A stretch of DNA of 64,000 nt from Caballeronia zhejiangensis (lineage in GTDB: Bacteria; Pseudomonadota; Gammaproteobacteria; Burkholderiales; Burkholderiaceae): contig NZ_JFHD01000003.1 of assembly GCF_000698575.1 (NCBI RefSeq), positions 248,001 through 312,000 of the forward strand. The letters are read 5' to 3'. A model generated the notes under the pieces. The model had not been told where the DNA came from and made no database searches. It worked only from the letters and a program-made list of their open reading frames with translations. The translations under genes and the position numbers were made by a program. Every line of letters begins with the position of its first letter. The first letter of the stretch is position 1. This document shows, piece by piece, positions 26,747 to 35,363 of this stretch.

Positions 26747-28223
26747 TGAGAGATCAATGCTCTCCCGTACATCGCTCAATGCACTCGAAGGCCATTGCCT
26801 GTCGCGCGAGTGGCACGAGCCAGCTATCGGCATCGTGCATCTGGGCATCGGCAACTTTCATCGCGCGCATGAAGCGCTCTATACCGAAGAGGCGATGCTC
26901 GCCGAGCCGGGCGATTGGGGCATTTGCGGCGTCACGCTGCAGGGCGACGTCACCAAGCGCGATGCGTTGATGGCACAGGACGGCCTCTACAGCGTCGTGG
27001 AACGCGGGCCGGACGGCGTGCGCGTGACGGTCGTGCGTGCATTGCGCGAAGTGCTGGCGATGCCCTTCGATCGCGCACGTCTCGTCGAGCTTTTCGCCGA
27101 CGAACGGGTCCGCATCGTCTCGCTGACGGTTACGGAAAAAGGCTACTGTCGCGATCCGCGAACCGGCGATGCCGACTTTGCGCACGCGGGCGTCGCGCAC
27201 GATCTCGCGCATCCGGACGAGCCGTCCACCGTGCCGGGCATACTCTGCGCCGCGTTGCGAGCGCGACGCGACGCGGACGCCACGCCCTTCACCGTGCTTT
27301 CCTGCGACAACCTCTCGCACAACGGCGATGCATTGCGTCAGGCGGTGTGTTCGTTCGCACGCAGGCTGGACCCGGCGCTCGCGACGTGGATCGAGACGCG
27401 CGTCGCGTTTCCGTCGACGATGGTCGATCGCATCGTCCCCGCCACGACCGACGCGGATCGCGAAGCCGCCCAAGCGGCGCTGGGCGTGGGCGATGAAGTG
27501 CCCGTGCCGTGCGAGCCGTTCAGGCAATGGGTCATCGAAGATCGCTTCCCCGCCGGGCGTCCTGCGTGGGAAACGGCAGGCGCGCAACTTGTCGACGACG
27601 TCGCGCCCTTCGAGATCGCGAAACTGCGCATGCTCAACGCGACACACTCGACGCTCGCGTATCTGTCCATGCTCGCCGGTTTCGACACGATCAGCGACGC
27701 CGTCGGCCACCCGCCGCTGAAGTCACTGATCCACGCGATGATGACGCGCGAGATAGCGCCGACGCTCGCGGTACCGGCATCGTTCGATCTCGCCGCATAC
27801 CGCGACGCGCTCCTCGACCGCTACGCGAATCCCGCGCTGAAACACCGTTGCAGCCAGATTGCGATGGACGGTAGCCAGAAGATGCCGCCGCGAATTTTGT
27901 CGACCATTCAGGTAAGGCTCGACGCGGGTCAGCCGTTCGAACGGCTCGCGCTTGCGGTGGCGGCATGGTTTACGTTTCTGCGCGGGCGAGCGGACGACGG
28001 CACCCGTTACGCGATCAGCGATCCGCTGGCCGAACGTCTCACGAAAGCGGCGGAGGATGCGACCACGCCGGCAGGCCTCGTCGATGCGCTCGTCGGCGCA
28101 AGCGATGTTTTCCCCGCATCGCTGGCACGCAATCCGGTTCTCCGGGAAGCGCTTCTGCGCGCCGCGACAAGGCTCGCGAACGGCGCGCTCACGGCGATCG
28201 ACGAATATGTGCGGTTGGATTGA
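26730..28223 (+). CDS. uxuB: Mannitol-dehydrogenase-family oxidoreductase, probable D-fructuronate reductase (UxuB-like)
   Basis: A 497-residue polyol-specific long-chain dehydrogenase. It has an N-terminal Rossmann half (IGIVHLGIGNFHRAHEALYTE), the central SCDNLSHNGDALR and VAFPSTMVDRIVPATT motifs, and the catalytic Lys in IAKLRMLNATHSTLAYL. Family members reduce D-fructuronate to D-mannonate (UxuB) or oxidise mannitol or altronate. The neighbouring manD makes fructuronate reductase most likely. Starts at 26730, 26742 and 26757 are all possible; none has a clear ribosome site. Confidence 0.87.
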   Translation: MPSKMPERSMLSRTSLNALEGHCLSREWHEPAIGIVHLGIGNFHRAHEALYTEEAMLAEPGDWGICGVTLQGDVTKRDALMAQDGLYSVVERGPDGVRVTVVRALREVLAMPFDRARLVELFADERVRIVSLTVTEKGYCRDPRTGDADFAHAGVAHDLAHPDEPSTVPGILCAALRARRDADATPFTVLSCDNLSHNGDALRQAVCSFARRLDPALATWIETRVAFPSTMVDRIVPATTDADREAAQAALGVGDEVPVPCEPFRQWVIEDRFPAGRPAWETAGAQLVDDVAPFEIAKLRMLNATHSTLAYLSMLAGFDTISDAVGHPPLKSLIHAMMTREIAPTLAVPASFDLAAYRDALLDRYANPALKHRCSQIAMDGSQKMPPRILSTIQVRLDAGQPFERLALAVAAWFTFLRGRADDGTRYAISDPLAERLTKAAEDATTPAGLVDALVGASDVFPASLARNPVLREALLRAATRLANGALTAIDEYVRLD

Positions 28224-28235
28224 ATTCATTATCAC

Positions 28236-28248
28236 GCATGCAAAATGC
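28236..28248. repeat. Dispersed intergenic motif, GCATGCAAAATGC
   Basis: An exact GCATGCAAAATGC copy just after the fructuronate reductase stop; it is identical to 51260-51272 and nearly identical to 40147-40159 and 60588-60600. Confidence 0.5.
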
Positions 28249-28317
28249 CGAACAGTCCGCTTCGTTTTAAGATAGCCACTTCCATCATGAGCGGCCCTGA
28301 CGCGCCAGGAGTGGCAG

Positions 28318-29139
28318 GTGTATTTATTGAAACGTGGACGTAGCTCTGCTCTGTGCATCGCATGCGCGCTGTCGTGGGTATCCGTATCCGCTCTGGCGGC
28401 CGCGCCGCAGCCTGGCCGTGCAGCGAGCGCTGCCGACATCGCGAGCGGCGCCAAGGCGCGAGGCATCATGTCGGCCGACGCGCTTGCACCGAACTTTACC
28501 GGCGACGATCCGGAACACGTCCGCGATGCGCTGGCAGGTCATTCCGCACCGGGACAGCCTGCATCGATAACCGGCCGCGTACGGGCGTTTCTTTCGCGGC
28601 CTTTCACCAAGGCGCAGCATGCCGCGAGCCAACCCGGCGCGCAGACAGATCGCACCTTCACGTTCGTCATTCCGGTTTCATACGGCGTGCGCTATCTGTC
28701 GAAGAAGAAGGTGCTGACGGTGAACGTCTCCCTGGCGGCGTCTCACGATCCGGATGCCATCCTGCTGAAGGAAACGGTAAAGGGGCAAAGCGGCCGCAAG
28801 CTCGTTGTTGCGCCTGAAGCCAAGGAAAAGGGTTTCGTTCAGACCTTCGACAGCATTGAACTGAAGCAGGAAGGCAGCGCGAGAACCACGGTCAGAGGCA
28901 GCATCGTGCTTCCGAACTTCGACCGCGCGCATGGCAGCGATGACTTCGCGATCGTGCTCATCTGCACGCTCGCGCCACCCTACTTGACGGACGACATCGA
29001 GCATAACGCGCCCACCGATGAAGAACCCACGGATATCACGCGCAGAACATCGATATTGATGGGCCATGTCGATGCAGCGTGGCTCATCGATCGCAAGGAA
29101 GGCACGATCATTACGAAGCGGCTGCGCCTCGTGAAGTGA
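28318..29139 (+). CDS. Exported protein of unknown function
   Basis: A 273-residue protein with a signal peptide (about 1-28, LKRG then a hydrophobic core ending ALAAAP). I do not recognise a family. The mature part is a basic, beta-rich-looking sequence with TFTFVIPVSYGVRYLSKKKVLTVNVSL and no Cys pairs or catalytic motif; it is likely periplasmic and soluble. The start is a GTG with AGGAG 8 nt upstream. It lies between the hexonate cluster and the amidohydrolase/ABC operon and belongs clearly to neither. Confidence 0.7.
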   Translation: MYLLKRGRSSALCIACALSWVSVSALAAAPQPGRAASAADIASGAKARGIMSADALAPNFTGDDPEHVRDALAGHSAPGQPASITGRVRAFLSRPFTKAQHAASQPGAQTDRTFTFVIPVSYGVRYLSKKKVLTVNVSLAASHDPDAILLKETVKGQSGRKLVVAPEAKEKGFVQTFDSIELKQEGSARTTVRGSIVLPNFDRAHGSDDFAIVLICTLAPPYLTDDIEHNAPTDEEPTDITRRTSILMGHVDAAWLIDRKEGTIITKRLRLVK

Positions 29140-29163
29140 AAGGCGCGCCGCTCTTCTGTTCGA

Positions 29164-30645
29164 TCAATATTCGACGTTCGAATCCAGCGGATAGACGGGC
29201 CGCTTCAGGTTCTCGAATGCGAAGAGTCCATAGTCCGAACTCGTGACACCGCGGCTATCGCATTCGACGAGGCCACCCGATATCGGCACGAAGACGGGGC
29301 GGCAATACATGCGCGACTTGAGAATCAGAAAGCGCGCGCCGCGTGGATCGATGCCGACACTCTCGAACACGCCCAGGTCCCACGGCTCGTGCGTGCGTTC
29401 CGTTACAAGGATGCGCGCCGCGGCGGTCTCGATCACGGCCGCGCGGCCCATGAACGCACGCTGTCCCGTATACGTCGGTCCGCTGATGATGTATTCGCCA
29501 TCGGTCAACGCCCGCACTATGCCGGTAACCTCGAGCGGCGGCTTTGCTCGCGACGCCACGCTCGCTAGCTTGTTGCCGACGCCGATCGTGACCGTTGCGC
29601 CCTCGCCGGCTGCGAAGAGTTGCGCGACAGCTTCGGGATCGCATAAAGGTCCGACGACGATGCCATCGAGTCCTTGCTTCAACGCTTCTTCGAATGCGTC
29701 GGTCGTGTCGCACGTTCCGCCCGACATGCAGTTGTCGCCGTGGTCGAGCAGCAGCACGGGCTTGTCCGTTTCGCGTGCGAGCGCAGCGCCCTCGCTGATC
29801 GATTGCGTGAGCGGCACGCTGCGATAAACGAACGCGTCACGCTCGTTCCAGATTTGCCGCGCGATGCGGTCCGCCACGCTCTGCGCCTTCGCGCGCTCGC
29901 CATCCGCCACCACGACCACGCTGATGCAAGGGGCGGCGATATCCGCCAGCGAGAAACCGGATAGCACCGACACGGCCAGCACGCCATCTTCAGCTTCGGC
30001 TGCGCGCGCGGCATCGACTGCACGTTTCATTGCACCGTCCGCTGTCGAACTCCTCAGCGTATGCGTTAGCAGCGGCGGCTGCGCCCAAGCGATCACGGGC
30101 TTCGCCTTGTCATGAATCAGATCGAGCAGCAGTCGCGCCGCATGCTCACCGCTCTCGTACATATCGACGTGAGGATAGGTCTTGAAGCTCGTGATCACGT
30201 CCGCGTTGTCGATCATCTTCTGCGTGACGTTCGCATGCAGATCGAGGGATACGGCAATAGGCGCATGTGGCAGCGCGCGTCGCACGCGTTCCAGCAAATC
30301 GCCTTCGCCATCGGGCGAATTCTCCGCGACCATCGCGCCGTGGAGGTCGAGCATCACGGCATCGCAGCCTTCTGTTGCATCGACGATCGACTGGCAGATC
30401 GCGTCATAAGCGGCGGCGGCGACGCGACCGCTCGGATTTGCCGAAGCGGATATCGGCGTCACGATGTCCGCATGTTCGCGCTTCGCAGCATCGATGAATG
30501 CGGACATCGCCGTACGCATGCCGGCATTCTCGTTATACGCTTCGGCGCCATGACACGGACCGTCGCGCCCGAATGCTTCGAGCGGCGTCGCAACGGGCGA
30601 GAACGTGTTGGTCTCGTGGTTCATGCGGGCGATGAGTATCTTCAT
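29164..30645 (-). CDS. M81-family metallopeptidase (MlrC-like)
   Basis: A 493-residue MlrC-type zinc hydrolase. It starts with the family hallmark MKILIARMNHETNTFSP and contains metal-ligand regions DLHGAMVAE and SLDLHANVTQKM plus LLDHGDNCMSGGTCD further on. The namesake cleaves linearised microcystin, but most members occur in amide- or ureide-degrading operons. The ATG at 30645 has AAGGAGA and overlaps the stop of the M20 gene by 4 nt. Last gene of the branched-chain-type ABC uptake operon, so its substrate is probably imported by that system. Confidence 0.9.
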   Translation of the reverse strand: MKILIARMNHETNTFSPVATPLEAFGRDGPCHGAEAYNENAGMRTAMSAFIDAAKREHADIVTPISASANPSGRVAAAAYDAICQSIVDATEGCDAVMLDLHGAMVAENSPDGEGDLLERVRRALPHAPIAVSLDLHANVTQKMIDNADVITSFKTYPHVDMYESGEHAARLLLDLIHDKAKPVIAWAQPPLLTHTLRSSTADGAMKRAVDAARAAEAEDGVLAVSVLSGFSLADIAAPCISVVVVADGERAKAQSVADRIARQIWNERDAFVYRSVPLTQSISEGAALARETDKPVLLLDHGDNCMSGGTCDTTDAFEEALKQGLDGIVVGPLCDPEAVAQLFAAGEGATVTIGVGNKLASVASRAKPPLEVTGIVRALTDGEYIISGPTYTGQRAFMGRAAVIETAAARILVTERTHEPWDLGVFESVGIDPRGARFLILKSRMYCRPVFVPISGGLVECDSRGVTSSDYGLFAFENLKRPVYPLDSNVEY

Positions 30646-31901
30646 GCTGCGTCTCCTTCGGACGCGTTGGCTGCGCGCAGCATCGCTTGCAGAAGCACAT
30701 TGCAGCCTGCTTCGAGATGATCGGCGCGCGCATCCTCGATCTCGTTGTGGCTGATGCCGTCCTTGCACGGCACGAAGATCATCGCTGCCGGCGCCACGCG
30801 TGCGAGATAGACGGCGTCATGACCCGCGCCGCTCACGACATCCATCGACGTGAAGCCGAGCGCATCGGCGCTCTCGCGCACCGACGCAACCAGCGATGCG
30901 TCGAACGGTTGCGGCGCGAAGTAGACAACTTCGTCTACCTTGACCGGCAGATCCGCTTGCTCGCATGCGTCGCGCATTGCACGGTCCATTGCGAGAAGCG
31001 TCGCGTCGTCTGGCGCGCGCAGATCAACGGTCAGCTTGACGCGCCCCGGAATGACATTGCGCGAGTTCGGATGCACGTCGACCCAGCCGACCGTTCCGCG
31101 TCCATGCGGCGCATGATCGATTGCGATGCGATTGACGGCGCGAATGAGATCTGCCGCGACGAGCAAGGCGTCGCGGCGCAGTTCCATCGGCGTCGGACCC
31201 GCGTGCGCTTCCATGCCTTCGATCGTCACGTCGTACCAGCGTTGACCGAGCGCGCCTTGCACGACGCCGATCACCTTGTCCTTCGCCTCCAGCACCGGAC
31301 CCTGCTCGATGTGCGCTTCGAAATACGCACCCACGTCATGCGCCTCGACGCGATCTCCCGCATAACCTATCGATGCCAGCGCGTCCCGCACGGACACGCC
31401 GTCGCGATCCTTCTGCGCGAGTGCATGATCCAGCGTGAACGCGCCCGCGAATACACCGGAACCCATCATCACCGGCACGAAGCGCGAGCCTTCCTCGTTA
31501 GTCCAGACGGCAACTTCGAGCGGCGCAACCGTACGCACGTTATTGTCATTCAGCGTGCGCAACACTTCGAGGCCCGCCAGCACGCCATAGTTGCCATCGA
31601 ACTTGCCGCCCGTCGGTTGCGTATCGATATGGCTGCCCGTCATCACAGGCGGAAGATCGTCACGCGTGCCCGCACGGCGCGCGAAGATGTTGCCGATCGC
31701 ATCCACGCGCACGGTGCAGCCGATTTCCTTTGCCCACGCGATAAAAAGATCGCGGCCTTGCTTGTCGAGTTGCGTCAATGCGAGACGGCACACGCCGCCC
31801 TTCTCCGTCGCGCCGATGCGCGCGAGTTCCATCAGACTATTCCAGAGACGCGCACCGTCGATGCGCAGAGCGGCCTGCGCCGGCATATCATGAGCTTGCA
31901 T
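30642..31901 (-). CDS. M20-family Zn hydrolase (N-carbamoyl-L-amino-acid hydrolase / allantoate amidohydrolase type)
   Basis: A 419-residue M20 amidohydrolase with the metal and catalytic residues of the AllC/HyuC group: TGSHIDTQPTGGKFDGNYGV, WTNEEGSRF, the dimerisation-domain EAHIEQGPVLE, the substrate Arg/Asn region HPNSRNVIPG and the terminal SGAGHDAVYLARVAP plus GISHNE. It hydrolyses N-carbamoyl or ureido groups. In an operon with LivFGHM-type genes and an M81 hydrolase, it points to uptake and breakdown of an N-carbamoylated or hydantoin-derived compound; allantoate is less likely without other purine genes. Confidence 0.9.
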   Translation of the reverse strand: MQAHDMPAQAALRIDGARLWNSLMELARIGATEKGGVCRLALTQLDKQGRDLFIAWAKEIGCTVRVDAIGNIFARRAGTRDDLPPVMTGSHIDTQPTGGKFDGNYGVLAGLEVLRTLNDNNVRTVAPLEVAVWTNEEGSRFVPVMMGSGVFAGAFTLDHALAQKDRDGVSVRDALASIGYAGDRVEAHDVGAYFEAHIEQGPVLEAKDKVIGVVQGALGQRWYDVTIEGMEAHAGPTPMELRRDALLVAADLIRAVNRIAIDHAPHGRGTVGWVDVHPNSRNVIPGRVKLTVDLRAPDDATLLAMDRAMRDACEQADLPVKVDEVVYFAPQPFDASLVASVRESADALGFTSMDVVSGAGHDAVYLARVAPAAMIFVPCKDGISHNEIEDARADHLEAGCNVLLQAMLRAANASEGDAA

Positions 31902-31937
31902 TCGAGGTTCCTGAGCTGAGTGATGCAGATATGAGGT

Positions 31938-32639
31938 TCAGACGACGCCCACGCCGAGATAGCGATCCTTGATCGAATCATCGGCGATGAACGCATCGTT
32001 CGTTCCTTCGTACACGATGCGCCCTTGCTCAATGATGTAATGGCGGTCGGCGAGTTGCGTGCAGACTTCCAGATTCTGTTCGACGAGCAGGATCGTCACG
32101 CCCGCTTGGCGAATCAGCTTCAGTTGCGCGACGATTTCCTCGACGATCACAGGCGCGAGTCCTTCCACCGGTTCATCGAGCATCAGCAAGCGCGGATGAT
32201 TCATCAATGCGCGGCCGATCGCGAGCATCTGCTGCTCGCCGCCCGAGAGTTGGCCACCGCCGTTCGTCCGGCGCTCCTTGAGACGCGGAAAGATGCGATA
32301 GATATCCGCGAGTTGCCATGGAGAATCTTTGCGCGCGCCGAGCCGCAGATTCTCTTCGACGGACAAGAGCTTGAAGATACCGCGATGTTCCGGCACGAAG
32401 CACACGCCGCGCGCAGCGATCTTGTGCGGCGGCATCTTCGCGAGCTCGACGCCCTTGAACTTCACGCTGCCGCGCTGCGGCGCCACGACGCCGGCGATGC
32501 TTTTCAGCGTGGTCGATTTTCCCGCGCCGTTACGGCCGAGCAGCGTGACGGTTTCGCCTTCGCCCATCGTGAGCGAGACGCCTTGAAGAATATGGCTCTT
32601 GCCGTAATAGCCGTGAATGTTATCGACATCGAGCATCAT
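31938..32639 (-). CDS. Branched-chain-type ABC importer ATPase, LivF-like
   Basis: A 233-residue ATPase: Walker A GRNGAGKST, signature LSGGEQQMLAIGRAL, Walker B LLMLDEPVEGLAP, H-loop LLVEQN. The GYYGKSHILQGVS start is typical of LivF. It may start at either of two adjacent ATGs; the first overlaps the LivG stop by 4 nt. Confidence 0.94.
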   Translation of the reverse strand: MMLDVDNIHGYYGKSHILQGVSLTMGEGETVTLLGRNGAGKSTTLKSIAGVVAPQRGSVKFKGVELAKMPPHKIAARGVCFVPEHRGIFKLLSVEENLRLGARKDSPWQLADIYRIFPRLKERRTNGGGQLSGGEQQMLAIGRALMNHPRLLMLDEPVEGLAPVIVEEIVAQLKLIRQAGVTILLVEQNLEVCTQLADRHYIIEQGRIVYEGTNDAFIADDSIKDRYLGVGVV

Positions 32640-33403
32640 GCGCGTCCTCCGGTGATCATGTTGCCGAGATAGGCGCTGCGCACACGTTCGTCCCCGCGGA
32701 TATCGGCGGGCTTGCCTTCGACAAGCACGCGGCCTTGCTGCATCACCGTGATGATGTCGGAGATGTCCATCACGATATCCATGTTGTGCTCGATCAGCAC
32801 GACCGTGTAGTCATCGCGCAGACTGCGGATCAGATGCTTCATGTCGTCGAGATCGTCGATGCCCATACCCGAGGTCGGCTCGTCGAGAAAGATCGCCTTG
32901 GGCCGGGCGGCGAGCGCCATGCCCACTTCGAGACGCCGCTGCTGGCCATGCGATAACGCGCTCGCCTGCGTCGACGCCAGGCGTTGCAGCGCGAGACGTT
33001 CGAGAATGCCATCGACCGTATCGCGATGTTCCAGCGCGCCGCGCGGCGGCGTCCATGCGTTGAGTGCGCGCTTCGAGTCCACGCCCTGCGCGGCGAGCCG
33101 CAGATTCTCACGCACCGACAGATTCGTGAAGAGGCTCGTCACCTGAAACGATCGTGCGATGCCACGCTTCACGCGACGATGATCGGGTTCCTGTGTCACG
33201 TCGTGACCATCGAACACGATATTGCCCGCGGTGATCGGCACGGTCCCGGTCAACACATGAAACAGTGTGGTCTTGCCCGCACCGTTCGGTCCGATCACGG
33301 AATGCACCGTGTTCCTTGCGATGCGCAGATTGACATCGGTTAGCGCGGCGAACTTGCCATAGCGCTTCACGACGCCCTTTGCTTCCAGTATCGACGCGCT
33401 CAT
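32636..33403 (-). CDS. Branched-chain-type ABC importer ATPase, LivG-like
   Basis: A 255-residue ATPase with Walker A GPNGAGKTT, signature region LSHGQQRRLEVGMALA, Walker B IFLDEPTSGMG and H-loop IEHNMD. The IARSFQVTSLF segment identifies the LivG type. It overlaps both neighbours by 4 nt (LivM upstream, LivF downstream), a tightly coupled cassette. Confidence 0.94.
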   Translation of the reverse strand: MSASILEAKGVVKRYGKFAALTDVNLRIARNTVHSVIGPNGAGKTTLFHVLTGTVPITAGNIVFDGHDVTQEPDHRRVKRGIARSFQVTSLFTNLSVRENLRLAAQGVDSKRALNAWTPPRGALEHRDTVDGILERLALQRLASTQASALSHGQQRRLEVGMALAARPKAIFLDEPTSGMGIDDLDDMKHLIRSLRDDYTVVLIEHNMDIVMDISDIITVMQQGRVLVEGKPADIRGDERVRSAYLGNMITGGRA

Positions 33404-34422
33404 GCCGGCTCTCCTCGATCGCGCTTCATCGCGCGCCAGATGCGTTCACCCAGACCCCACAAACCGCGCTGCATGAAGAGACTTACCGCGATCAGCACGA
33501 GCCCGAGCAACAGCAGCCAGCGCGGCCATAGCGTTGAAAGCCAGTCGGCGAATAGCACATAGAACGCTGCGCCCAGTACGGAAGAAAAGAGATTGCCCGT
33601 ACCGCCGATAACGGTCATCACGAGAATCATCTCGCTCGTGTGGTAGTCGATGTTCGATAACGGCGCGATGCCCGTCATCATCGCGTGCAATGCCCCGGCC
33701 AGGCCAGTGACCGCACCCGATACGACGAACGCGGCCAGCTTGAAACGCTTTACGTCATAACCTACGGCAGCGGCGCGCGCCTCGTTATCCCGGATTGCGA
33801 GCAGCGTGCGGCCGAAGACCGAATGCGACACGCGCAACATGAACCAGAATGCGATCAAGAACAATACGGCGACGAACGCGTAGTACTGCCACGGCGACAC
33901 GAGCGAAACGAGTGGCTGCCCGAAGAATGACAACGCGGGCCGCGGAATATCGAGCAAGCCGTTGTCGCCGCCGGTGAGATCGGGTGTCGTATAGGCAAGG
34001 AAGTAGAACATCTGCCCGAATGCGAGCGTGAGCATCACGAAGTACGCGCCGCGCTGACGAATGGAGAACCATCCGACGAGAGCCGCGGCGAGCGCACCCG
34101 CGATGATGGCGCCGAGCAATGCCGCAGGAATCTGCAGCCCCGACTTCGTGAGGATCAGACCCGCGGCATAGCTTCCTAGACCGAAGAATATGCCTTGTCC
34201 GAACGACAGCAGGCCCGTATGCCCGAGCAGCAGATTACAGCCGAGCGCGGCGAGCGCATAGACGAGCACTTCGGTTGCGAGCGATCCGGAGCGGATCGTC
34301 AGCGGAAGAACGCAGACGACGATGGCCGCGAGCAACAGAAAGCGATAGCGATGAAGCGACTGCCTGAGGGATCGCGGTGGCGCGCTCATGTCCAGTGTCT
34401 TCGAATCCAGTTTGGAATTCAC
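33400..34422 (-). CDS. Branched-chain-type ABC importer permease, LivM-like
   Basis: A 340-residue inner-membrane permease with about ten TM helices and LivM motifs (GHTGLLSFGQGIFFGLGSYAAG; AIRDNEARAAAVGYDVKRFKL). The true start is probably the GTG at 34422: GGGAGGA precedes it by 5 nt and it overlaps the LivH stop by 4 nt. A later ATG at 34389 is the alternative. A much longer open frame upstream lies inside livH and is not coding. Confidence 0.92.
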   Translation of the reverse strand: MNSKLDSKTLDMSAPPRSLRQSLHRYRFLLLAAIVVCVLPLTIRSGSLATEVLVYALAALGCNLLLGHTGLLSFGQGIFFGLGSYAAGLILTKSGLQIPAALLGAIIAGALAAALVGWFSIRQRGAYFVMLTLAFGQMFYFLAYTTPDLTGGDNGLLDIPRPALSFFGQPLVSLVSPWQYYAFVAVLFLIAFWFMLRVSHSVFGRTLLAIRDNEARAAAVGYDVKRFKLAAFVVSGAVTGLAGALHAMMTGIAPLSNIDYHTSEMILVMTVIGGTGNLFSSVLGAAFYVLFADWLSTLWPRWLLLLGLVLIAVSLFMQRGLWGLGERIWRAMKRDRGEPA

Positions 34423-35279
34423 GCGGTCCTCCCGAGTAATCCGTTCGGACGCAGCAGCAGCACCGCGGCCATCGCCACATAGATCATGAGGCGCGCGCCT
34501 TCCGGCCACAGCGTACTCATCACGCTCTGCACGATGCCGACGAGCAGTCCGCCGACGAGCGCACCCAGAAAATTGCCCATGCCGCCCACGACCACGACGA
34601 CGAATGCGACGCCGAGTGCTTCGATCCCCATGAACGGATCGACGCCGCGTATCGGCGCGGCAAGCACGCCCGCGAGTGCCGCTGTTCCCGCACCGAGCGC
34701 GAATACAAGACTGAAGATGCGCGTCACGTTGATGCCGAGCAGCGATACCATCTCGCTCGATTCGCTGCCCGCTCGCACAGCGCTGCCCAGCCGCGTGCCT
34801 TCGAGCACCCACCATAGAATGCCCGCCAGCACCGCCGTGAACGCGATGACGAAGAGGCGATACTTCGGGTAGATGAAGCTGCCCCACATCACAACGCCGT
34901 TGAGAACGTCCGGCACCGGGACGTTATCGCCGAGCGGTCCCCACGCGATGATCGCGCACTCCTGAATCACGAGCGCAAGGCCGACTGTCGCGAGAATATG
35001 GAACTCGTGTTGCTGTGCATAGACGTGGCGCAGCACGACTTTCTCGACGATCCATGCGATCACGGCGACGACGATGGGCACGACGACGAGCGCACTCCAG
35101 AAGTTCATCGACCACTGCATCGCCTGATAACAGAAGTACGCGCCCAGCAGATAGAAAGCGCCGTGCGCGAAGTTCACGAAGCGCAGCAACCCGAACACGA
35201 TCGACAACCCGACCGCGAGCAGAAAATACAGCATGCCCACGCCGATGCCGTTCACGACCTGCAACAGATAAACGTTCAT
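34419..35279 (-). CDS. Branched-chain-type ABC importer permease, LivH-like
   Basis: A 286-residue permease with about eight TM helices: start VNGIGVGMLYFLLAVGLSIVFGLLRFVNFAHGAFY with the LivH NFAHG motif, and the coupling-loop GSAVRAGSESSEMVSLLGINV. It partners LivM; 84 nt separate it from the binding-protein gene, leaving room for an intercistronic processing site. Confidence 0.93.
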   Translation of the reverse strand: MNVYLLQVVNGIGVGMLYFLLAVGLSIVFGLLRFVNFAHGAFYLLGAYFCYQAMQWSMNFWSALVVVPIVVAVIAWIVEKVVLRHVYAQQHEFHILATVGLALVIQECAIIAWGPLGDNVPVPDVLNGVVMWGSFIYPKYRLFVIAFTAVLAGILWWVLEGTRLGSAVRAGSESSEMVSLLGINVTRIFSLVFALGAGTAALAGVLAAPIRGVDPFMGIEALGVAFVVVVVGGMGNFLGALVGGLLVGIVQSVMSTLWPEGARLMIYVAMAAVLLLRPNGLLGRTA

Positions 35280-35363
35280 GGCCTTGCATCAGAAGAGTGG
35301 CAACGCGAATGCAGAACTCGCCCGCATTCGCATGAAAACAACGCGCGTCACAAGATCAGGCGA

